From assembly GCA_032622095.1 (NCBI GenBank), contig CP136061.1, positions 20,522,991 through 20,586,990 on the forward strand: a stretch of 64,000 nucleotides of DNA. Direction: 5' to 3'. This DNA comes from Siphonodentalium dalli (lineage: Eukaryota > Mollusca > Scaphopoda > Gadilida > Siphonodentaliidae). Below are positions 55,373-64,000 of the stretch, one piece after another. Position 1 is the first letter of the stretch, and each line of letters begins with the position of its first letter. The position numbers and the translations under genes are program-made. The notes beneath the pieces were generated by a model. The model made no database searches. It was not told the DNA's origin and worked only from the letters and a program-made list of their open reading frames with translations.

Positions 55373-55653
55373 TTAAAATGGGCAGTTACTGGATAACCTA
55401 TTGAATCAAAATTAGTAATGTTCTTTCATGGGTGAATACATTCTATTTCAATTTTGATACTGATTTTCTTCTTTATAATGTTTAATATGTTGATTTATCC
55501 AAATTGATTGAAAAAGAAATGAACAATTGTTATTTTGAAGGCACGTCCATTCTTTTCAAGATCCATAAGTGAAATATGGCCTATTTTTCATTAGATATGT
55601 CAAGCATGTTCACATTGTTATTCAGTGATGCCAAGTCATGCTGAATTGTTTAA

Positions 55654-55752
55654 CCCTTCCATGACTGAAGCTTCCTGAAATTTGGAGAAAATCTTGTGCC
55701 AATCCATTCTCTTATATATGGGAGTCTCCCATAGGGAGCCTCGCATATATTA
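55654..55752 (+). mobile_element. TTAA foldback family B, 5' fragment
   Basis: TTAA (55650-55653), CCCTTCCATGACTGAAGC to 'cctcgcatatattag', then unrelated sequence. Confidence 0.82.
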
Positions 55753-56862
55753 GTGCTGTCACGATTAATCGGATAATTGACTAACTGTTGATAAAGTGGA
55801 TAATCGATTACCATTTTGGTAATCGACTAATCAGTATTATTGTATAAGAGTATAATTATTGTTGTGCTTTTCAGTGGTTTTATTTTCCGATGCGCCATCG
55901 AAGATTAACATGCATTGGTCCTTGCTTCGCATAAATAAAAAGTTTTTCCAGTATTTTAACAAAACGGACATTTCCCCACCTGGATAATTCCCCACCAGAC
56001 ATTTGTTGGGTCAACATGTTGGTCACCTCAGAAGCCAATTATTATGACATACAATGTATTGTGTCTCCGGGTGCTCGATTTAGCTGACGGCGTAACAATG
56101 TTGTCACACTGTTATTTTCTCGTAAAGCCCTATGGAAATAACCTCAGCTAGGTTTCTCAGTCAGTCTTAAATACTGTAACACATGATATCTTTATCTCAG
56201 TCCATAGAGTTTTATAAATTTATAATATACGATGTAGTTTTATAACTTTAAAATGTATTTAAGATTTTTTTTTAAATTGTGCCAATCCCCAGTTGGATTT
56301 TGTTCACACACTTTTATTTAGCGGGAAATATTATTATGCGGTAATGCATTAATTTAGTTATTGGGCTGGTTTATATTTGGATTGGGATTTGATTGGTCTA
56401 AATGATAACAAGATAGTCCAGTGAATTAAGAGTGCTAGGTTGATTAGACAGATTATTAGGTTTAAAACAAATAAGTAATAAGCATGTATTAAAGAGAATT
56501 AGTATTAATTCCTACAAACTTACTTATACATGCAAATATATCACCGTCACACTCGCGCTTATTTTTAGTAGCAGCACACAAAGGGTACTGGTCTCAGCAC
56601 AAGCTCACTGTCATATTTTTTTACAAGCATCAAATGCCCCCTCGTGAAGCCTCCTCACAGTCAGAGATATACATGTATGCTGTCATGTGTTTTTACAATC
56701 ACCAAACACCGCCGCTATGAAGCCATCTTAACATGTGTCACTGCAGGGAGCATTGTGCGTGACTGCAGGTTCTCTTCATGGGCCTTCCATGCCATATGTT
56801 AGATTGGCAATTCCCATATTTTCTAGTCTAATCACTACAAAAACATATTAAAAAAAAATTAA
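55753..56862. other. Unannotated intergenic sequence
   Basis: Starts with 'gtcacgattaatcggataat' and short related 'taatcgattac' motifs (55756-55835). Otherwise nothing recognised. Confidence 0.4.
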
Positions 56863-57204
56863 ACTAGAGGTGCGCTGACCAAATGGGACAAAGGATACCC
56901 TCCCTGGCAGCCAGTGGCGGAAATATTTTACGCACTCAAGTTATGCTCTAGAATTGTAAGTCAGAGACACAAATAGATGGACATACTGATTTGAGTGTTA
57001 CAAAAATATTTAAGTAAAAAAAGGGGATAACTCAAAGAAAAAAGACTGACAGACCTCAAAATCGCAGGTACACAGGTTATGTGCCAAGTTTTTTAAAAAT
57101 ATGACAGAAAAATGTAGGAATAAAAGCTTGGACAAAATTGCATCTATGGACGGACAGACAAGCTGATTCATATATACACCACCTTAACTCAGGGGTATAA
57201 TTAA
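56863..57204 (+). mobile_element. ACTAGAGGTG repeat element, second copy
   Basis: ACTAGAGGTGCGCTGACC through 'aaatcgcaggtacacaggtt', 'gtaggaataaaagcttgg', 'ggacggacagacaagctga' to 'ggggtataattaa'. Same order as 16228-16685 without its tandem duplication. Confidence 0.7.
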
Positions 57205-57545
57205 AGTTTTTGCCTTAAAAAGATTCTTGAAATTGGTGAAATATTGGGTACTGGAGGTACCGTATATAAAGTACATGTACAGACGTGGTGAGTCTTTTGA
57301 GTTTATTGTTTATTTGTAGACGGGATAGTGGTACACAACTAAGGAAAGTCAATTCCATTTGCGCTTTTTCATGGCATGCCCAAAATTGATAGAGATGTGT
57401 ATATTAAATCACATTAAAAATTTAGCTCAAGCAGGTTATGATAGACAAACTGAGCTACCTAGCCCGTTTTGGATGTGTGCCGACCTGTTCCATGCAAACT
57501 GATATAAAATGTTATATCAATCAATCACAAGTCAGCTTTGTTGGT
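57205..57545. other. Unannotated sequence
   Basis: No gene or repeat recognised. Confidence 0.35.
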
Positions 57546-57549
57546 GTGT

Positions 57550-57645
57550 CAGAACAGTAGAGCTGAAGGGGTCATTGTCGCCACATTTTGATGACAAAAG
57601 CTTTAGGAAAAGGTGTTTTGGGTACCCAGTTTGACCTTTATTATA
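57550..57645 (-). repeat. Outer inverted match to 63177-63265
   Basis: Reversed, 63177-63265 aligns here: 'gtcattgtcgc.a.attttg', 'agcttta', 'ttttgggtacccag.ttgacc'. It lies outside the main palindrome arms, in mirrored position. Confidence 0.65.
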
Positions 57646-57811
57646 CACTTGTTCCCAAAAGTACAGTGTTATTTCTGTTCCATATTTACAAATACTTATG
57701 GAACATATGTTCCATACGCATCTCATCGACGTAAAACGGCGTACATGACGTTCGCCTCAACCATGAAACCGGAACAATAAAATAAAAGCATCATCACACA
57801 TGACATCACTC

Positions 57812-60800
57812 TAGTCCAGGAGATATTGGTCGACCTCTGCACCCCCCCCAGGACTTAACTTCACCCCAATAATTTTCTTCCTTAAGGTCTCCTCTAATTG
57901 TTTTCACTTGTTAACAAGAAAAAAAAGTGGCCGCAGAGACTCCAGACAAGATGGCGTCCATCATGGCGGCCATTTATTTTAAATGCACCAGGTCTCTTTG
58001 ATCGCCGTTATAGTAAAGATGATGTCACATGCCGTCTTGTTTTCTGCTCGATTCGTTATGCTAATATACAACCCTTACAAATTAGCCAAAAATCCGACAC
58101 CAGAATCCAATATGGCGGCCAAGATGGCCGCCGAAATGTGAAAATATGCTATTGTTCTGACATGTTACCACCTTTCGATTGTCTCTGTTGGAAAATGTTA
58201 GAATTTTTGCGTCATGTTATACATTTATCATATAGAGGAGTCATTGGCGAAAACATGGGGACCATAATATGCATTCATTGCGGGATATTTTTGTCCGATA
58301 TCACGTTTTCCCAAATGCCGGTATCATAGGTCAAAGCCGAATCTCCGTTAATAACGCGATGTTATGTTTCGAATCAATGAATGTCATTGCTATTATAACA
58401 ACACCCATGCATATATATTTGCAGGAGATACTCGAGCTAGGATTCCTCTTATAGCTGAGTTGAGGAAATATTTACCCAAATCCAAGATGGCGGCCAAAAT
58501 GGCCACCAGAAATAAAAAATCGCCGAAAATCGCTGATTTTAACAACAGTGAGCATTATTGTCATGACAACTCCACACCTGCTTACTATTGTAAGTTGGGT
58601 ACACTTAGGCGAAGAACTTTCCTTGTACCATATCCAAATAAAAGTCCCCCAAATCCAAAATGGCGCCCACAATGGCGGACATATTTTGAAAAATCACCGA
58701 AATTCCCTCATATTCACATCATTGGGCATTATTGTCGAGACAACTCCATCCATGCGTACAGTTGAATTGGAAATACTGGGGTGAAGTAATTACCTTTCAT
58801 CTCATGCAAGAAGTGTTTTTCCAAATCGAAGATGGCGGCCAAAATGGCGACCGAAATTTGAAAACACGCCTACATTCCTTTACTTTCTTAGGATGGGCGT
58901 TATTGTTTCGCGATTTCTAACCACCATTACATGTTGATATGTATGAAGTATTCATTAGTGTTTGGCAAGTGATACTCACATTCAATAAGGCGGCCAAACT
59001 GGTGGGAAGAAATTGAAAAAAAGCCGATATTATCACATACTAATTTCAACTTTATGTCATAATATTGATTTGTATAAACGAAACGGTACATACTATAAGC
59101 CATCTATTAGTTCCAATGTAAGTCGTAGTCTTTTGGAAGGATGAAAACTCACAATCGCGATGTGGCATTTCAAAATCCATTCTCCACTAAGGGCTCATAC
59201 TGGCCGTAACCGTATATAGGTGCGCCGAATAGTCATATTATGACTTCCAAGAATCAAAACAACAGCTTATTCTGAATTGCCACATTCAACATTATCTAGA
59301 CTCGTTTCCGTCTCATCGTCAGATTAATCTATCTCACTCACAACAACAGTTCATTACTCTTCTTTGTAGAAGGGTGCCACTAATCGGAATGTTTCAAACA
59401 ATACATACATGTATGCCGGTGTCCAGCTCACGTGTTTGTTTCGAAAGCTTGAAATTCTTAGCGAGCTTCATTCGTGGTATACATGTAGCTCATGGTATAA
59501 TTCAGATGCTATATATGGGGTATATGCGTCATCTTGTGCGATACACTATAAAGGTATTCGGTCGATGCATATACTAGCTTTCAGAAGGACATATCTATCT
59601 GCGTATTGTCAGCTTTGGTGGCCTAATGGGGATAACAACGTGCACACCTGGTGATCTTCCCAAACAGCCACTTCTCAATATATGGTTCACCAATTCACAT
59701 ACTCATCTAATGCACTGACGTACCCGGACAACTTTTGTATATGGCTTCGAATGTTGAAAGCCCGACAGTTGACGGATGTATTTCTGCTAAGGCGTAGAAG
59801 ACCATAATGCATAATATACCCAAACTCCTTGAACATGATCATAAGAACAAGCTTGTTGGCGTCCAGCAATCGTCTCACCGAACAGATCCAAGCAGATGAT
59901 AACAATACACACGGTGCTAGTTTGTGGGTATGTGTCATGATAGTGGAAAAGAAATTGGACCATCACTGCACCGCCCCTTATTTTGTTATGTTTTAGATTC
60001 AGACAGGATCTCATGTGTGGCTTTGCTTTCCTTATATGCTAAGATTGTATGTTCCCATCCGTTTGGAAGCCGTTCTTGAACAACTGGACCAGGAGTATGC
60101 CGTTGGCTACTGTTGTATAAGCCCCACCAAGACTGGGTGTAGTCTTAAAGGCGATACCTTTGATAGTTGGTTGATATGTCATACTCACGCTGGGTGGTAT
60201 GGTTCAAGAAAGTACAAATGCCATCAACAAAAGGGTGAAATATTCAACGCGAAGAACATCCAGAGGAATGTTACGTTGATGAGCTCTTGCATTCAGTTCA
60301 ACAAACGTTGGTACACCAAGTGATTTCTTGGTAACATCACCACTGCGACCATTTTCCTGCACGAGACATTAACTACTATATTCTAAAGTTATATATATAA
60401 AGCTATATGATCATAAAGTTCGCGTTCCACAACGTCCACAGCCATTGCCATTTAAATACATAGTGAAATAAATGCACCACAGTTCCTGACATTTTCTTGA
60501 ATAATACCGCCCACATACTGACACTACCACCGAGAGAGGATAACAAAACACGCATACATTCATGCTATAAAGACATTATCCTTTAGTCCATCCGACTGTT
60601 TTGAGGGAGGCTAGCATAGTATTATCCAGACAAAAGTGTACGTAGTTGAATCAGAAAGGCTTCGAAACGGATGTGGAAATACAATCTTACCACACCAAAT
60701 AAAACCGACATGCATGACATTCGATATATTAAACATACACCAGGTGTAGGGGTGGTGGTGTATACAGTGGCCCATTTTATTCCCACTATCATGGCGCATG

Positions 60801-62859
60801 TCCACAAACTAGCATCGCGAGCATTGTTCTTCTCTGCTGGGAGATATTCGACGAGACAACTGCGGGGCGTCACACATTTTGCTTCAGATAATGATAATGG
60901 CCAAGAAGTGTGGGTAGTCTGTACACTAGGGTCTTCTCCTTAGCCGATAGACATCTGTCCAAGGGAATGAGACAGCTAGCAACCTTCGAACACTGTCGAA
61001 GTTGTCCACATATGCCAATGCGTTCGCTGAGTGTGTGTTGACGAACCATCTATTGAGAAGTGACTAGCTAACTGGTTCGCCAGGTGTACATGTCGTTATC
61101 CCATGGGGTATGAGACACATACATAGAGATGACCTTCTGTAAGTTTGTACTCATCGGCCATATGGCCCTCCTAGTTCAAGATGATGGACAAATATCATAT
61201 TTAGCAATTATTTAAAATCGTAAGCTAGACACCGGAAAATGAATTGTTTGAAACGTTATTATTAGAGGGACCCTACTCCCAGGAAGTGGTGAACACCTTG
61301 TCGGTGTGAGCCACCTAGATTTATCAGACAAAGAAAAGGAAGCTGGTCCAGATAATTATGGACGTGACGTGGCAAATCAGAATCTGTTATCAGGTAATTG
61401 TTCTGATATAACTATTCGGCGCACCTACGCTTACGGCCATTATCGGCGCTAAGTGGAGACTGGATTTCGAAATGCCACATCGCGATATTAATGGTGGTTT
61501 TTCATCTTTCAGAAGGATACGAGCTATGTTATGCGTTTTGATAACTTTAAGTTGAACTAGTAGATGGTTTATGTACAGTTTCGTCCATACATACCGATAT
61601 TATGACAAAAAGTTGAAATTAATATGTGAAATTATCGATATCTTTCCAATTTCTAGCCGCCAATTTAGCAGCGATCTTGGCTGTGAGTATCAATTGCCAA
61701 ACCCGAATGAATACTTCATGTTACTATTCCATATCAACATGTAATGGTGGATAGAAATCGCAAAACAATAACGCCCATCGTAAGAAAGTAAAGGAATGTA
61801 GACTTGTTTTCAAATTTCGGTCGCCATTTTGGCCGCCATCTTCGATTTGGAAAACAATTTCTTGCATGAGATGTAATGTAATTACCTCATCTCAGTATTT
61901 CCAACTCAATTGTAAGCATGGATGGAGTTGTCTCGACAATAATGCCCAATGATGTGAATATGAGGAAATTTCGGTGATTTTTTAAAATCTGTCCGCCATT
62001 GTGGGCGCTTTTTTGGATTTGGGGGACTTTTATTTGGATATGGTACAAGGAAAGTTCTTCGCCTGGGTGTTCCCAACTTACAATAGTAAGCAGGTGTGGA
62101 GTTGTCATGACAATAATGCTCACTGTTGTTAAAATCAGCGATTTTCGGCAATTTTTTATTTCTGGTGGCCATTTTGGCCGCCATCTTGGATTTGGGTAAA
62201 TATTCCTCAACTTAGGTATAAGAGGAATCCTAGCTTGAGTATCTCCTGCAAATATATATGCATGGGTGTTGTTATAATAGCAATGACATTCATTGATTCG
62301 AAACATAACATCGCGTTATTAACGGAGATTCGGCTTTGACCTATGATACCGGCATTTGGGAAAACGTGATATCGGACAAAAATATCCCGCAATGAATGCA
62401 TATTATGGTCCCCATGTGTTCGCCAATGACTCCTCTATATGATAAATGTATAACATGACGCAAAAATTCTAACATTTTCCAACAGAGACAATCGAAAGGT
62501 GGTAACATGTCAGAAAAAATAGCATATTTTCACATTTCGGCGGCCATCTTGGCCGCCATATTGGATTCTGGTGTCGGATTTTTGGCTAATTTGTAAGGGT
62601 TGTATATTAGCATAACGAATCGAGTGGAAAACAAGACGGCATGTGACATCATCTTTACTATAACGGCGATCAAAGAGACCTGGTGCATTTAAAATAAATG
62701 GCCGCCATGATGGACGCCATCTTGTCTGGAGTCTCTGCGGCCACTTTTTTTTCTTGTTAACAAGTGAAAAAAATTAGAGGAGACCTTAAGGAAGAAAATT
62801 ATTGGGGTGAAGTTAAGTCCTGGGGGGGGTGCAGAGGTCGACCAATATCTCCTGGACTA
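57812..62859. repeat. Giant imperfect palindrome (~5.05 kb), centre near 60.34 kb
   Basis: The left arm from 57812 ('tagtccaggagatattgg') is mirrored by the right arm ending 62859. The outer ~1.1 kb (57812-58910 against 61760-62859) is nearly identical by eye. Further in, matches remain but diverge: 'aatcgcgatgtggcatttc' versus its mirror, 'ggtgcgccgaatagt', 'gtttcaaacaat', 'aagattgtat' with 'catccgttt.gaagcc' at about 60050/60670, then weaker matches to about 60215/60500. Arms carry repeated 'atggcggccaa.atggc' motifs roughly every 160-190 bp. Frames such as 58364-58765 and 61887-62306 are mirror images of one another and resemble no protein. No transposase was recognised. Interpretation: large foldback or long-TIR transposon, or an inverted segmental duplication. 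Confidence 0.9.
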
Positions 62860-62920
62860 CTCTATGTGCCTCAATAATCCTTCCAAGCCTGGATTTTTAG
62901 GACGCGAAACGTGTAATAAA

Positions 62921-63028
62921 CACAGAACGACACGACATGCAAATGGGTTTGTCGATACGGCAATTGTGCTGTCGCGACAGCACTCGTGCCGTATCGACAA
63001 ACCCATTTACACATCGTGTCGTTCTGTG
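62921..63028 (+). mobile_element. Small hairpin element
   Basis: 'cacagaacgacacga' and 'aaatgggtttgtcgatacgg' pair with their complements. The centre is the 16-bp palindrome TGCTGTCGCGACAGCA. 108 bp, no ORF. It lies just outside the giant palindrome on one side only. Confidence 0.82.
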
Positions 63029-63176
63029 TACATGTATTTATAATGTTTTGAGCACACAACTGTTGAAGAATTATAGTATGCCATCAAGATTCAAATGGCA
63101 CATGTGTACTAATATTAATCAAAATTGATATTTGTGACTAATAATTTACGATATTAATATAACATAATACCGTATC

Positions 63177-63265
63177 TATAGGTCAAGCTGGGTACCCAAA
63201 AAACTTTTTCGTAAAGCTGAATACCCAACACACCAAAATATAGCGACAATGACACCTTCACTGGC
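63177..63265 (+). repeat. Outer inverted match to 57550-57645
   Basis: 'ggtcaagctgggtacccaaa' with 'gcgacaatgac' mirrors the left side; see partner. Confidence 0.65.
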
Positions 63266-63340
63266 TTCAGCAACAGGCTACAAGTACTATATATATCAGT
63301 ATATCCCAACTTATTTTGAAAATTAAGCCCGCAAGAAAAA

Positions 63341-63493
63341 ATGCGATACCACCATCAGGAAACATTCCGCCGTAATCATACAGGCCCAAATTACTTCAGC
63401 TGTTCCTCCTTCCCTGCCACTGTAATTCTCTGGAACAATCTAAATTCTGACCCTGACATATTCAGAAAGGGTGTGTACCAGCATATCAAATAA
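63341..63493 (+). pseudogene. Non-LTR retrotransposon ORF2 C-terminus
   Basis: A 50-codon frame ending in TAA. It contains GPNYFSCSSFPATVILWNNL and ends FRKGVYQHIK. This matches the terminal 'Y-x-x-SFFP-x-T-x-x-x-WN-x-LP' block that closes many Jockey/CR1-group LINE ORF2 proteins. It begins at an arbitrary Met; RT and endonuclease are absent, as expected for a 5'-truncated insertion. It is not in the same frame or place as the LINE at 25-29.8 kb. Confidence 0.7.
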
Positions 63494-64000
63494 CTCATTA
63501 ACTTGCTCAAAATGAGTCAAATGATCATTATTTTGGAAACGGGCCCACTCGCCCCAGGGTCCACTCGCCCCAGTCGACCTGGGCCAGCTCGCCCCGGGTC
63601 AGCTCGCCCCAGGCCAGCTCGCCCCAAGGGATAATGTCTTATTTAAGTTGGTTTCTTTTGTGTCTTTTTGCTTGCTTTCTCTCTCTCCCTCCCTCTGTCT
63701 CTCTCTAAGAGTTGTCAGGAGATAGATTGGATAATTGTGATAATTATTTATTCGGATGATAACAATAATAACATAAGAACATAAATACATAATTATTCAA
63801 AACAACCAACATATTATTTGAGGAGAGTATGCATGCTGTGTCACTACACCTCCTTATTGGTGTATCCTTTTGGTTTTTGGTTGAAATATTAGTCACCAAA
63901 TATTGTATGAAACGCACTCGTTTGTTAAATTATCTCGATTGCAAAAATTCGAAAAAAATATTCACGATATTTAAAATTACATAACGAACGAATAATTGTG
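63494..64000. other. CTCGCCCC repeat, CT-rich tract and unannotated end
   Basis: 63539-63629 holds five spaced 'ctcgcccc' motifs in 'ccagctcgccccaggccagc'-like units, strikingly GC-rich for this window. 63680-63710 is a CT-rich microsatellite. The rest is AT-rich without genes. Confidence 0.7.

Noticed and set aside
58364-58765. 133-codon frame and its mirror at 61887-62306 as a conserved protein
   Set aside because: The sequence conservation is that of palindrome arms; it follows DNA symmetry, with frameshifts between copies and no known domain.
60015-60323. 102-codon frame near the palindrome centre as a transposase
   Set aside because: No transposase motif recognised; the region is the most decayed part of the palindrome.
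57809-62862. CTC on both sides of the giant palindrome as a 3-bp target duplication
   Set aside because: Three bases are easily matched by chance, and further inverted homology outside the arms makes the element ends uncertain.

Overview
The window is eukaryotic, AT-rich and mostly non-coding. It suggests an invertebrate animal genome, most likely a mollusc and probably a bivalve. Three things point that way. Recognisable coding exons have GT/AG splice sites and lie in very large introns. There is a dense mix of short hairpin-type transposable elements, LINE fragments and minisatellites. Dispersed repeats of the 'gggccataactcc ... (ACAG)n(ACGG)n' kind are common in bivalve and other mollusc genomes. 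The lineage is an inference; nothing here fixes the species.

Only two host genes can be supported. The first is a beta-1,4-galactosyltransferase-family (GT7) gene on the minus strand. Exon 1 (21308-21713) encodes a Golgi type II anchor and stem, and exon 2 (405-655) encodes the start of the catalytic domain. The splice phases match across a 20.65-kb intron and recreate the family's 'L-V-G-x-L' junction. The remaining exons lie left of the window. The second is a single first coding exon (49002-49383, minus) of an unidentified type II membrane protein, with a splice acceptor just before its ATG and a perfect donor at its end.

Layout: 1-21.3 kb is the GT7 intron, crowded with transposable elements. 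These include TA-flanked hairpin MITEs, TTAA-flanked elements of several families, CAAGCC foldbacks with 8-bp target duplications, a candidate 1.57-kb DNA element and a 2.3-kb AT-rich minisatellite. 21.3-24.9 kb holds GT7 exon 1, local duplications and dispersed repeats. 25.0-29.8 kb is a decayed non-LTR retrotransposon whose reverse-transcriptase region contains a 4.1-kb minisatellite made from its own coding sequence. 29.9-35.7 kb has 150-bp tandem repeats, a perfect-looking hairpin element, an inverted duplication and a CCATGG-rich minisatellite. 35.7-39.1 kb has foldbacks plus four head-to-tail copies of a 0.4-0.8-kb repeat. 40.4-48.1 kb is a 34-bp satellite of about 225 copies. 48.6-57.2 kb has the orphan exon and more mobile elements. 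57.8-62.9 kb is one giant imperfect palindrome. 63.3-63.5 kb is the 3' end of a LINE ORF2.

No bacterial-style operons, CRISPR arrays, rRNA or convincing tRNA genes were seen. The most unusual structures are the retrotransposon-derived higher-order minisatellite, the 5-kb palindrome whose ends are far better conserved than its middle, and the 34-bp satellite whose block duplications used a 6-bp microhomology in its flanks. Nested insertions with readable target-site duplications also let part of the insertion history be read directly.
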